Shown: positions 24,909-33,661 of the stretch, in pieces | Layout: every line of letters starts with the position of its first letter | Numbering within the stretch: the first letter of the stretch is position 1 | Origin: Alphaproteobacteria bacterium LSUCC0684 | GTDB taxonomy: Bacteria; Pseudomonadota; Alphaproteobacteria; Puniceispirillales; UBA1172 | Assembly: GCA_041228335.1 (NCBI GenBank) | Contig: CP166130.1 | Coordinates: 1,140,638-1,204,637 of the forward strand | DNA length: 64,000 nucleotides | Reading direction: 5' to 3' | The notes under the pieces: model-generated | What the model saw: the letters and a program-made list of their open reading frames with translations, nothing else | Told to the model about the DNA's origin: nothing | The model's database searches: none | Position numbers and translations under genes: made by a program

Positions 24909-26249
24909 ATGGATGACGCATCGAAAAAAGCAATCCCGCCAACAGCACCGATTAAATCAGCGACCTTTACCGATCCCGTCAATGCCGAGATCCGGCGGGC
25001 AGCGGCAACAGGGATCTATGATATCCGCGGTGGCGGTGCCAAGAGGAAAGTGCCGCATTTTGATGATCTGCTCTTCCTCGGGGCATCGATTTCACGGTAT
25101 CCGCTTGAGGGGTATCGTGAAAAATGCGCAACAAATGTCACGCTGGGGACGAGATTTGCATCGAAACCCATCGAAATTGATATCCCGATCACCATTGCCG
25201 GCATGAGTTTCGGGGCGCTTTCGGGACCTGCCAAGGAAGCGCTTGGTCGCGGGGCAACCATGGCCGGAACCTCAACCACCACCGGTGATGGAGGGATGAC
25301 CGAAGAAGAACGCGGGCATTCAAAGATACTCGTCTATCAGTATCTGCCGTCACGATACGGCATGAACCCGAATGATCTGCGCCGGGCGGATGCGATCGAG
25401 GTTGTGGTCGGGCAGGGCGCCAAGCCCGGGGGCGGCGGCATGCTGCTGGGGCAGAAGATCAGTGACCGGGTGGCGGGGATGCGTGATCTGCCCGCCGGTA
25501 TTGATCAGCGGTCGGCGTGCCGGCATCCGGACTGGACGGGGCCCGATGACCTTGAGATCAAGATCCTTGAGCTGCGGGAGATTACAAACTGGGAAAAACC
25601 GATCTATGTCAAGATCGGCGGGGCGAGACCCTATTTTGACACCACCCTTGCGGTCAAGGCCGGGGCGGATGTCGTGGTCATCGACGGCATGCAGGGCGGC
25701 ACGGCGGCCACCCAGGATGTCTTTATCGAACATGTCGGCCAGCCTACACTTGCCTGTATCCGGCCAGCGGTCAAAGCCCTGCAGGACCTAGATATGCATC
25801 GTGAAGTTCAGCTCATCGTCTCCGGCGGGATCAGAACAGGTGCTGATGTGGCAAAAGCCCTTGCTCTTGGTGCGGATGCCGTTTCCATCGGTACGGCGGC
25901 GCTGATTGCCCTTGGCGATAATGACCCGCGCTGGGAAGAGGAATATCAGCGTCTTGGTACCACGGCAGGTGCTTATGATGACTGGCACGAAGGCCGTGAC
26001 CCTGCGGGCATCACCACCCAGGACCCCGATCTCATGTCAAGGCTTGATCCTGTTGCAGGCGGACGACGTTTGCGCAATTATCTGAAGGTCATGACACTTG
26101 AAGCGCAAACAATCGCCAGAGCCTGCGGCAAAAGCCATGTGCACAACCTTGAGCCGGAAGATCTCTGCGCGTTGACCATCGAAGCATCAGCCATGGCCGG
26201 TGTTCCGCTTGCCGGAACAAACTGGATACCGGGCCAGGGGAGTTTTTAG
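24909..26249 (+). CDS. glxD: FMN-dependent glutamate-synthase-like subunit, GlxD/MgsC-like
   Basis: Protein of 446 aa with the FMN-binding glutamate synthase barrel: ITIAGMSFGALSGPAKEAL, GQGAKPGGGGMLLGQKI, VDGMQGG-like IDGMQGGTAATQ, and the phosphate-binding SGGIRTGADVAKALALGADA. GAGGGA precedes the ATG at 24909. Where glutamate synthase has a C-x5-C-x4-C loop for a 3Fe-4S cluster, residues about 334-365 have an acidic, cysteine-free stretch (DNDPRWEEEYQRLG) before GITTQDP, so this enzyme probably lacks that cluster. It should be the synthase subunit of an N-methylglutamate-synthase-like complex. Confidence 0.87.
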   Translation: MDDASKKAIPPTAPIKSATFTDPVNAEIRRAAATGIYDIRGGGAKRKVPHFDDLLFLGASISRYPLEGYREKCATNVTLGTRFASKPIEIDIPITIAGMSFGALSGPAKEALGRGATMAGTSTTTGDGGMTEEERGHSKILVYQYLPSRYGMNPNDLRRADAIEVVVGQGAKPGGGGMLLGQKISDRVAGMRDLPAGIDQRSACRHPDWTGPDDLEIKILELREITNWEKPIYVKIGGARPYFDTTLAVKAGADVVVIDGMQGGTAATQDVFIEHVGQPTLACIRPAVKALQDLDMHREVQLIVSGGIRTGADVAKALALGADAVSIGTAALIALGDNDPRWEEEYQRLGTTAGAYDDWHEGRDPAGITTQDPDLMSRLDPVAGGRRLRNYLKVMTLEAQTIARACGKSHVHNLEPEDLCALTIEASAMAGVPLAGTNWIPGQGSF

Positions 26250-26307
26250 AAAAGAGCCAAGGTGTATTACTGCCGGCCAGAAGGCCAATGATGAAGGAGA
26301 AATGAAG

Positions 26308-27615
26308 ATGAGCGTTGATCTTGCCGCATTTGCCCGGGAAAAGGGCGTCAAATATTTTATGATTTCCTTTACCGATCTTTTCGGTGGACAGCGGGCCAAA
26401 CTGGTCCCCGCCCAGGCCATCGCCGACATGCAGAAAGACGGGGCGGGTTTTGCCGGTTTTGCAACCTGGCTCGACATGACCCCGGCACATCCCGATATGC
26501 TGGCCGTGCCAGACCCGAACTCGGTAATCCAGCTTCCATGGAAGCCTGAAGTCGCCTGGGTTGCCGCAAACTGCGTGATGGAAGACCAGCTGGTCGAGCA
26601 GGCGCCGCGCAATGTGCTGACAAAACTGATCGATGCGGCGGCAAAGGAAGGCTTGCGGGTGAAGACGGGCGTTGAAGCCGAATTCTTTCTGCTGACGCCG
26701 GATGGAAGCGAAATTTCAGATGAATTCGATACCAGCCCAAAACCCTGCTATGATCAGCAGGCGGTGATGCGCCGCTATGATGTTATTTCCGAGATCTGTG
26801 ATCATATGCTGGCGCTCGGCTGGGGGCCGTATCAGAACGATCACGAAGATGCCAATGGCCAGTTTGAGATGAACTGGGAATTCGATGACGTCATGAATAC
26901 CGCTGACAAGCACAGTTTCTTCAAATTCATGACCAAATCCGTTGCCGAAAAACACGGATACCGCGCGACGTTCATGCCGAAACCTGTCGAAGGCCTGACC
27001 GGTAACGGATGCCATGTTCATATTTCGGTCTGGGACAAGGACGGCAAGGCCAATGCCTTTGCTGATGACAGCATGGAACTGGGATTGTCGCAATCCGGCC
27101 GGCATTTCCTTGGCGGGATCATGAAACATGCAAGCGCGCTGGCGGCGATTACCAACCCGACGGTCAACAGCTATAAGCGGATCAACGCGCCGCGCACCAT
27201 TTCAGGTGCTACCTGGGCACCCAACACCGTGACCTGGACCAGCAACAACCGGACCCATATGGTGCGCGTCCCCGGGCCAGGCCGGTTCGAGTTGCGCCTG
27301 CCGGACGGGGCTGCCAACCCCTATCTGTTGCAATCGGTCATCATCGCGGCAGGGCTTGACGGGCTGCGCCATAAAGCCGACCCCGGCAAGAGATATGACA
27401 TTGACATGTATGCCGAAGGGCACAAGGTCAAAGGGGCGCCGAAACTGCCGCTCAACCTGCTTGATGCCTTGCGTGCCTATGACAAGGATAAGGAGCTTAA
27501 ATCGGCGATGGGGGATGAATTCTCTTCCGCCTATCTCAAGCTCAAGATGCAGGAATGGAATTCCTATGTGTCGCATTTCTCCAGCTGGGAAAAGGAAAAC
27601 ACCCTCGATATCTGA
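26308..27615 (+). CDS. glnT: Type III glutamine synthetase / gamma-glutamylmethylamide synthetase-like
   Basis: Glutamine-synthetase fold enzyme of 435 aa. The ATG at 26308 has AAGGAG 8 nt upstream; an ATG two codons earlier is too close. It shows GVEAEFFLL (metal-binding glutamates), NGNGCHVH-like GNGCHVHIS, NPTVNSYKRI and RFELRLPDGAANPYL. This subfamily includes GlnT and GMAS, which ligates methylamine to glutamate; sequence reading alone does not separate them. Clustering with glxBCD favours methylamine or another amine as substrate. A terminator follows. Confidence 0.85.
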   Translation: MSVDLAAFAREKGVKYFMISFTDLFGGQRAKLVPAQAIADMQKDGAGFAGFATWLDMTPAHPDMLAVPDPNSVIQLPWKPEVAWVAANCVMEDQLVEQAPRNVLTKLIDAAAKEGLRVKTGVEAEFFLLTPDGSEISDEFDTSPKPCYDQQAVMRRYDVISEICDHMLALGWGPYQNDHEDANGQFEMNWEFDDVMNTADKHSFFKFMTKSVAEKHGYRATFMPKPVEGLTGNGCHVHISVWDKDGKANAFADDSMELGLSQSGRHFLGGIMKHASALAAITNPTVNSYKRINAPRTISGATWAPNTVTWTSNNRTHMVRVPGPGRFELRLPDGAANPYLLQSVIIAAGLDGLRHKADPGKRYDIDMYAEGHKVKGAPKLPLNLLDALRAYDKDKELKSAMGDEFSSAYLKLKMQEWNSYVSHFSSWEKENTLDI

Positions 27616-27620
27616 GCCAA

Positions 27621-27648
27621 GCCTTTCTTTGAAATCCAGAAAGGTTTT
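27621..27648 (+). terminator. Terminator after glnT-like gene
   Basis: Stem CCTTTCT (27622-27628) pairs with AGAAAGG (27638-27644) around a 9-nt loop and is followed by TTTT. It lies 6 nt after the stop codon. The stem has modest GC content. Confidence 0.6.
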
Positions 27649-27675
27649 CCCCTCGGAGGGGGGGAGGATGGCGAA

Positions 27676-28137
27676 TTACGGCAACCTGCCGAAACTGGCT
27701 GTCCTTTCCGGCTCATCAAGCGCCTGATCATCGATACCTGACTTTAGCGGAATGATTTCGATAAGGCCGCAGAGAATACAACGAAAACAGAGCTCGCTCC
27801 GGGATGACGCATTAAGATGGCGGCGAATCGCCATAAGATGCTGTTTGATGGTTACCGGCGAAAGATTAAGCTCCCGGGCGATGACCTTGTCGGATTTTCC
27901 CTGAATGGCATAGCCGAGAACAATGCGCTGGCGATAGGACAAGGAAAGGGTATCGTGCTTGAACACACGAATAACGGCATGGCCGATGGGAAACTCGATA
28001 TAGCCTTCGGGATATTTCTGCTGACATGAGGGATGCGGGTATCGCTGCACATCAACTTCACCCGGCGAGGGAGGTTTCAAATCCTTCACCAGAGATGAAG
28101 CAATCATGGGTGCTTCGCTCGATTTTTTGATATTCAT
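27676..28137 (-). CDS. LuxR-type helix-turn-helix regulator
   Basis: Protein of 153 aa with a GerE/LuxR DNA-binding domain in its second half: LSYRQRIVLGYAIQGKSDKV, IARELNLSPVTIKQHLMAIR and RHLNASSRSEL. The N-terminal part is short and shows no receiver or autoinducer-binding domain, so how it is controlled is unknown. The ATG at 28137 has AAGGGACAG upstream and is preferred over a start 36 nt earlier. It converges on the glxBCD-glnT operon; a role there is possible but unproven. Confidence 0.82.
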   Translation of the reverse strand: MNIKKSSEAPMIASSLVKDLKPPSPGEVDVQRYPHPSCQQKYPEGYIEFPIGHAVIRVFKHDTLSLSYRQRIVLGYAIQGKSDKVIARELNLSPVTIKQHLMAIRRHLNASSRSELCFRCILCGLIEIIPLKSGIDDQALDEPERTASFGRLP

Positions 28138-28520
28138 GTCTGTCCCTTGGTTTCCAGATGATTGGCCCGTCACCCTGGCATCGGGCCGCCAAAAGTCATT
28201 GCAAGCAACGATACTGCTTATTTACCCAAGGCGACGGTAGCTAATCGCTGCCAGACGGGCTGTTGTATTCAGCAGTCAACCCGACAAAGGGATGGCTGCT
28301 TGCATGACTTTTGAAATGCCATTGTGCCGCCATTGGACCCAGAGTCAAAGGCAAAAATGAAATCACTGCGGCTATTCCTGAATAGTCACCGTGCTGCCCA
28401 TGGCATTAATTTATATTAGTTTTTTATAATTTAAAGAGGTGGCCTGCTTTCCAACGGCCAAAAACCCGCCGGAAAGCGGGTGAGTCCATCAGAAAACAGA
28501 TCACAAACCTGGGAGGAAGA
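28138..28520. other. Intergenic region upstream of the LuxR-type gene
   Basis: About 380 nt without an ORF I can support. The left half must hold the LuxR-type promoter (minus strand). The right end carries a tRNA-Ser terminator at 28460-28481. An AT-rich stretch lies around 28405-28435. Confidence 0.5.
28460..28481 (-). terminator. Terminator of tRNA-Ser
   Basis: Read on the minus strand, ACCCGC and GCGGGT form a stem followed by TTTTT. It lies 39 nt beyond the tRNA 3' end. Confidence 0.75.
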
Positions 28521-28610
28521 TGGCGGACGGGGTGGGATTCGAACCCACGAAGGGCGTTAACCCTTGCCGGTTTTCAAGACCGGTGCATTCAACCGCTCTG
28601 CCACCCGTCC
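28521..28610 (-). tRNA. tRNA-Ser (anticodon TGA)
   Basis: A 90-nt tRNA with long variable arm, acceptor GGACGGG/CCCGTCC, anticodon stem CCGGT/ACCGG with loop CTTGAAA (anticodon TGA), T arm GTGGGTTCGAATCCCAC, encoded CCA. Confidence 0.97.
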
Positions 28611-28809
28611 GGTGCTGCGTTCTATAGCATACTTGGGCGGGAAGTCCAGCCATCACAACCTATATGATCGAAATATTTGCCCCAGGCCGGATCATGTCGG
28701 CTCAAGAGGAGAGGTTTTTTGGTTTCATCGCAAAGACAGGGATGAAGCGGATGCAGCAACCGCGAATTTAGAAGATTTTCTTAACGGAAGTTTATGCTAT
28801 GAGAAGGGC

Positions 28810-29739
28810 ATGCTTGATGTTCTTTCGCTCTCCATTCCCTTTTTTGCGCTTATTTTTCTGGGTCTTGGCGCGCGCGCGATATCGTTCTGCGATGAAAACG
28901 GGGCGAAGCTGCTCTCCCGGTTTGCGTTCTTTGTGGCGCTGCCGCCGTTCATGTTCATCAATATCGCCGCCAGCAATGCGCAGGATATCCTCAACTGGGG
29001 GTTTGTCTGGAGATATGAGACCGGCACGATCGTGATTTTCCTGATCAGTGCCTTTATTGCGCGAAGTTTATTTCGTCTTACCCGATCCGAAACCGGTATT
29101 TTCGGGCTCAATAGCGTTTATCCGAATTATGGATATATGGGGGTGCCGCTGGCGATACTGGCCTTTGGCGAAGCGGCGGCCCTGCCGATGGCGCTGATCC
29201 TGCTGGCCGATACGATTGTCCTGCTGGCGCTGACGTCAATTTTCGTCTCCAAGGAAGGGCAGGGTATGCTGGATGTGCCGTTGCAGATCATCCGCACCAT
29301 GGCGCGCAACCCGCTGATGATTTCGGTGATCTCCGGCCTTGCCTTTTCTGCCTTGGGAGTTGAAATGCCGGTGATTGCGCATCGTTTCATCATGATGCTC
29401 GCCGGGGCCGCGGCGCCTGTTGCCCTCTTTGCGCTTGGGGCGACACTTTACGGACAACCTATCCGCAGCGCCATGGCCGAACTGAATACCCTGACCATGA
29501 TCAAACTGGTTATCCACCCCTGGCTGATTGCCGCGCTGTTCATCTTTTTTCCCGGCCAGGATATCCTCTGGGTCAAGGTTGCCATCATTTCTTCCTGCCT
29601 GCCGGTTGCGGCCAATGTTTTCATGCTGTCGCATGTCTATGGTGCCTATTCCGGGCGAACGGCTTCCACCATCTTCCTCAGCACGATGGTCGCCACCTTG
29701 ACGGTGCCGGTCGTGCTATATCTGGTTTTTCTGCTTTGA
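28810..29739 (+). CDS. AEC family transporter (auxin efflux carrier-like permease)
   Basis: Integral membrane protein of 309 aa with about ten helices in two halves around a central hydrophilic loop, as in the AEC/BART superfamily. Typical segments are NSVYPNYGYMGVPLAILAFG and GATLYGQPIRSAM; the C-terminal half ends with the helix pair around SSCLPVAANVFMLSHVYGA. I start at ATG 28810, preceded by AGAAGGG; the frame stays open further upstream into the tRNA gene, which is not credible. Bacterial members export or import malonate, malate and similar anions; substrate here is unknown. Confidence 0.87.
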   Translation: MLDVLSLSIPFFALIFLGLGARAISFCDENGAKLLSRFAFFVALPPFMFINIAASNAQDILNWGFVWRYETGTIVIFLISAFIARSLFRLTRSETGIFGLNSVYPNYGYMGVPLAILAFGEAAALPMALILLADTIVLLALTSIFVSKEGQGMLDVPLQIIRTMARNPLMISVISGLAFSALGVEMPVIAHRFIMMLAGAAAPVALFALGATLYGQPIRSAMAELNTLTMIKLVIHPWLIAALFIFFPGQDILWVKVAIISSCLPVAANVFMLSHVYGAYSGRTASTIFLSTMVATLTVPVVLYLVFLL

Positions 29740-29821
29740 TTGACCACAAGATCGCGTTTCCTGTTGTCACAACCCCGGGCTGGATATAGGCTTGTTTTTA
29801 TAAACACCGAGGGAGGCATTC

Positions 29822-30811
29822 ATGCAGCGTTACTTGATGGGCGGTATTGCTTTGCTTTTGGGGGCGTCGTGTATTTCCTTTCACGCCGCCGCCAATGAAG
29901 AAAGCTTTGACAGCTGGCTTGCCAACCTGAGAAAGGAAGCCATCAGCAAAGGGATCAGCGAAGCCACCCTCGATGCGGCGCTGACCGGAATAGAACCTAT
30001 TCCAAGGGTGATTGAACTTGACCGCAAGCAACCTGAATTCACCCTGACCTTTGCCGAATATCTCAATCTTGTCGTTCCGGATTCAAGGAAGGAACGGGCA
30101 AGAGACCGGTTCAGGACACATCAGGATCTGCTCACCAAGATCGGCAAGAAATATGGTGTTCAGCCCAGATTCATCGTAGCGCTCTGGGGGATTGAAACGG
30201 ATTTCGGCCGCGTCATGGGCAGTTTCAAGGTTATTCCCGCCCTTGCCAGTCTTGCCTATGACGGTCGCCGTTCGGAATTTTTCCGAAAGGAGCTTTTCTA
30301 TGCGCTCCAGGTCATCAATGAAGGACATATCACCGCCGATGCCATGATGGGGAGCTGGGCTGGCGCGATGGGCCAGAGCCAGTTCATGCCGTCATCCTTC
30401 ATCCGCTATGCCCAGGATTATGATGGCGACGGACGCCGCGATATCTGGGGCACGCAGGGTGATGTTTTTGCTTCGGCGGCAAATTACCTCAAACAGGTCG
30501 GCTGGCGGGATGATATCACCTGGGGCAGGGAGGTGCGACTTCCTAAAAGTGGGGCGGCGGCGGCCGATAACGCCATGGCGCTGCATGATGCCAAAACATG
30601 GAAAGGGCTGAACGACTGGGCCGGGTTGGGGGTGACCAGAGCTGATGGGTCCGCACTCCCTGAACGGAACATTGAGGCCAGGCTTGTTCTGCCGGATGGC
30701 AAGGATGGACGAGCCTATCTTGTCTACAGAAATTTTGAAGCTATCCTGAAATGGAACAGGTCAAACTATTTTGCGATTGCGGTGGGCACCCTGTCCGACG
30801 CGATGAGATAA
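29822..30811 (+). CDS. Lytic murein transglycosylase, MltB family
   Basis: Periplasmic peptidoglycan lyase of 329 aa with a signal peptide to about residue 24 and the slt-type MltB domain. The catalytic glutamate is in ALWGIETDFGRVMGSFKVIP; AMGQSQFMPSSF and DYDGDGRRDIW are also diagnostic. No lipobox is present, so it is probably soluble. The RlpA-like lipoprotein follows 3 nt later, giving a two-gene cell-wall operon. Confidence 0.92.
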   Translation: MQRYLMGGIALLLGASCISFHAAANEESFDSWLANLRKEAISKGISEATLDAALTGIEPIPRVIELDRKQPEFTLTFAEYLNLVVPDSRKERARDRFRTHQDLLTKIGKKYGVQPRFIVALWGIETDFGRVMGSFKVIPALASLAYDGRRSEFFRKELFYALQVINEGHITADAMMGSWAGAMGQSQFMPSSFIRYAQDYDGDGRRDIWGTQGDVFASAANYLKQVGWRDDITWGREVRLPKSGAAAADNAMALHDAKTWKGLNDWAGLGVTRADGSALPERNIEARLVLPDGKDGRAYLVYRNFEAILKWNRSNYFAIAVGTLSDAMR

Positions 30812-30814
30812 TAT

Positions 30815-31771
30815 ATGCGCTTTGTTTTTGGTATCATCGGCATCGTTTTTCTTCTTTCGGGGTGCACCACGCTGGAAGTGGCGGTGGATGTGGCCAAGAA
30901 AATCCAGCGTGCCGAAGAAAGCAAATCAGCCGAGACAGCCGAGGTAAAGGCAGACCCCCGGTATAAAGTCGGCAATCCCTATGAAGTCAAGGGGATATGG
31001 TATTACCCTGAACGTGATCTTACCTATGACGAAACCGGAATTGCCTCCTGGTATGGCGACGAATTTGCCGGCAGGCTGACGGCTAATGGTGAGATATTCG
31101 ACCCCGAGGTGGTTTCGGCTGCCCACAAGACGCTACCCATGCCCTCGGCGGTGCGGGTAATCAATCTTGAAAACGGGCGTTCACTTGTTATTCGCATCAA
31201 TGATCGCGGCCCGTTTGTTGCCTCACGGATAATAGATCTTTCGCGGGAGGCGGCACGTCTTCTCGGGTTCAAAGAACAGGGCATTGCCCGTGTCCGGGTG
31301 CAGATCCTGGCTGAAGAAAGCCTGCGCCTTGAACGTGAAGCCAAGGAGGGGAGATTTCCTTCCATCGGCACAACATCCTCGGTTGAGCTCCCCCCGACCA
31401 ATGCTGCCGCGGTGCCGAAAGTGTCGCTCAATTCCAGTAAAAAGGGAGAGGCTGAAGTTGAAGCTGGCACCAATGCCGTTTCGGCGATTGACCTGATTAC
31501 ATCTTCACGTTCCACCGAGATTATTGAACTTCCACCGGTGGATACAACGATCTGGGTACAGGTTGGCGCCTTCAGCGAGCTGAGCAACGCCGAAAATGTC
31601 GTAAACAAGCTTAAAGATCATGTGACGGCCCGGATCTCCACCTTCGAGAATGACGGCCAGTATATTCATCGTGTCCGGGTCGGCCCTCTCCTATCGGTCA
31701 ATGCCGCCGATCAGGCCCTTGACCGCGTTATCTCACGCGGATTTACCGGAGCAAAAATTATCCTTGAATAG
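30815..31771 (+). CDS. rlpA: RlpA-family septal lipoprotein with SPOR domain
   Basis: Outer-membrane lipoprotein of 318 aa with lipobox LLSGC (Cys17). The double-psi beta-barrel domain (about residues 70-165) has GIASWYGDEFAGRLTANGE, AAHKTLPMPS and RINDRGPF; the last contains the catalytic-type aspartate of RlpA. A C-terminal SPOR domain (about 245-318, starting WVQVGAFSELSNAENV) should bind denuded glycan at the division site. It probably cuts or binds septal peptidoglycan together with the MltB-type enzyme encoded just upstream. Confidence 0.9.
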   Translation: MRFVFGIIGIVFLLSGCTTLEVAVDVAKKIQRAEESKSAETAEVKADPRYKVGNPYEVKGIWYYPERDLTYDETGIASWYGDEFAGRLTANGEIFDPEVVSAAHKTLPMPSAVRVINLENGRSLVIRINDRGPFVASRIIDLSREAARLLGFKEQGIARVRVQILAEESLRLEREAKEGRFPSIGTTSSVELPPTNAAAVPKVSLNSSKKGEAEVEAGTNAVSAIDLITSSRSTEIIELPPVDTTIWVQVGAFSELSNAENVVNKLKDHVTARISTFENDGQYIHRVRVGPLLSVNAADQALDRVISRGFTGAKIILE

Positions 31772-31836
31772 GCCGTTTTTTGACCACATAACGAGGATAG
31801 TCTTTTAAAGATCTGATACATAAGAGGATGTTTTTC

Positions 31837-33018
31837 ATGAAATTTACCGCAATGCGATCACGTTTACATCTTTATCGCCAGATTGCGGCATGTCTTTTTG
31901 GTCTAATTCTGGCCACGGCACCTGTGCATGCCGATATCATCACGCCTTCGGAATATGTCATGATCATGGATTTTGACTCCGGCAAGACATTGTATGAAAA
32001 AAATGCCGATGCACCGATGAAACCCGCCTCCATGGCCAAGATGATGACAACCTATCTTGCCTTCAGACAGATCAAAAAAGGCAGCCTCAAGATGGATGAC
32101 AAATTCATTGTATCGGAGAAAGCCTACCGAAAAGGTGGATCGCGGACTTTTGTCGAGGTTGGGAAACAGGTTACCGTCGGTGATCTTTTGCGCGGGATCA
32201 TCGTGCAAAGCGGAAATGACGCCGCTATCGTCATTGCCGAAGGGCTTGCCGGAACCGAAGATGCCTTTGCCGAGGAAATGACCATTCAGGCAAAAAAACT
32301 TGGCATGGAAAACACGGTGTTCGGAAATTCGACCGGCTGGCCAGATGAGGTCACCATGACCACCGCCCGTGATCTCGCCATCCTGGCGCGATCAATCATC
32401 CGTGATTTTCCCGAACTCTATAAAATATATTCGGAAACATCCTTCACCTATAACAACATCAAGCAGAGCAACCGTAATCCGCTTCTCTATAGTCTGGAAT
32501 ATGCCGATGGGCTCAAGACAGGACACACCCAGGAGTCGGGATACGGGTTGACGGCCTCGGCCGAACGGGACGGCATGCGGATCATCATGGTGGTCAATGG
32601 CCTTGGCAGCATGAAGGAACGCCGCCTTGAAAGTACCCGGCTAATGGATCTTTCTTTCCGGTTGTTCCAGAAATATGATCTCATACAAAGCGATGAGATC
32701 GTCCTCAATGCCCAGGTCTGGATGGGGGAAGAGGAAAGTGTTCCGCTTGCGGTCAAGGAAACCGTCAGTGCGGTGCTGGATCGCAAGACCCATACGAATA
32801 TCATCCGCCGAACCGAAATTCAGGACCCGATCAATGCCCCGGTGGTCAAGGGGCAGCAACTGGGTGAGGTTATTCTCACCATCGATGGAAATGATGAACG
32901 ATACCCGCTGCTGGCCACCAAAGATATTCCGCAACTGCCTTTCCATCGCAGGATAGGTGCGTTTTTCAAGCAATTGATTTTCGGCGTTAATGCGCCCGCA
33001 CCGGCTGAAGGAAACTGA
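31837..33018 (+). CDS. dacC: D-alanyl-D-alanine carboxypeptidase (PBP5/6 family)
   Basis: Periplasmic serine peptidase of 393 aa trimming peptidoglycan pentapeptides. Signal peptide ends near residue 32 (APVHA). The active-site motifs are intact: SMAK (Ser65, Lys68), SGND, and KTGHT. A C-terminal beta-rich domain and a basic, amphipathic tail (HRRIGAFFKQLIFG) for membrane attachment follow. The ATG at 31837 is preferred to one 9 nt upstream because GAGG then has normal spacing. The dacC symbol is by family; alphaproteobacteria often have several paralogues. Confidence 0.92.
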   Translation: MKFTAMRSRLHLYRQIAACLFGLILATAPVHADIITPSEYVMIMDFDSGKTLYEKNADAPMKPASMAKMMTTYLAFRQIKKGSLKMDDKFIVSEKAYRKGGSRTFVEVGKQVTVGDLLRGIIVQSGNDAAIVIAEGLAGTEDAFAEEMTIQAKKLGMENTVFGNSTGWPDEVTMTTARDLAILARSIIRDFPELYKIYSETSFTYNNIKQSNRNPLLYSLEYADGLKTGHTQESGYGLTASAERDGMRIIMVVNGLGSMKERRLESTRLMDLSFRLFQKYDLIQSDEIVLNAQVWMGEEESVPLAVKETVSAVLDRKTHTNIIRRTEIQDPINAPVVKGQQLGEVILTIDGNDERYPLLATKDIPQLPFHRRIGAFFKQLIFGVNAPAPAEGN

Positions 33019-33025
33019 TGGCGTC

Positions 33026-33661
33026 ATGCCGGGTGTGTTTCTGTCATTCGAGGGAGGAGAGGGGAGCGGCAAGACCACCCAGATCAAGCTGCTCGCAAAC
33101 TGGCTGAGTGGTGTCTGGCCCGGCAAGGTCACGCAGACACGCGAGCCCGGGGGCACCCACGGTGCGGAACTTATCCGTGAACTCCTCGTCAAGGGAGACG
33201 AGGCGAGATGGGACAGCGTTACCGAAGCCCTGCTCATGACCGCTTCAAGGCGTGATAATCTCTGCCGTATCATTCTTCCGGCGCTCAAAGATGGTGATGC
33301 AGTGATTACGGACCGTTTCTTTGACAGCACGACCGTATATCAGGGAATTGTCGGCGGTGTGGACCCGGAGCTTATCGCGACACTGAATACACGCTCACTT
33401 GATGGCGTCATTCCGGATATCACCATCCTTCTTGATATCGACCCGGCTATCGGTCTCAAGCGAAGCACACGGGGTGAAAACGAGGAAACACGGTTTGAAA
33501 ACAAAGGTCATGCCTTCCATGAACAGGTCCGGGCAGGGTATCTTCAACTCGCGAAACAGAATCCGGAGAGGTTCATTGTCATTGATGCAAGCCGGAACGA
33601 AAAAGTCATCCATGATGATATCATTGCGCAGGTTGAACCCAGACTTGGCCAGTTTCGATGA
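33026..33661 (+). CDS. tmk: Thymidylate kinase
   Basis: dTMP kinase of 211 aa. P-loop SFEGGEGSGKTTQ, the TREPGG dTMP-binding motif, and TDRFFDSTTVYQG are present. I start at ATG 33026; an ATG at 32990 would overlap the dacC-like gene. It overlaps holB by 4 nt, a common alphaproteobacterial arrangement (dac-tmk-holB-metG-tatD). Confidence 0.93.
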   Translation: MPGVFLSFEGGEGSGKTTQIKLLANWLSGVWPGKVTQTREPGGTHGAELIRELLVKGDEARWDSVTEALLMTASRRDNLCRIILPALKDGDAVITDRFFDSTTVYQGIVGGVDPELIATLNTRSLDGVIPDITILLDIDPAIGLKRSTRGENEETRFENKGHAFHEQVRAGYLQLAKQNPERFIVIDASRNEKVIHDDIIAQVEPRLGQFR

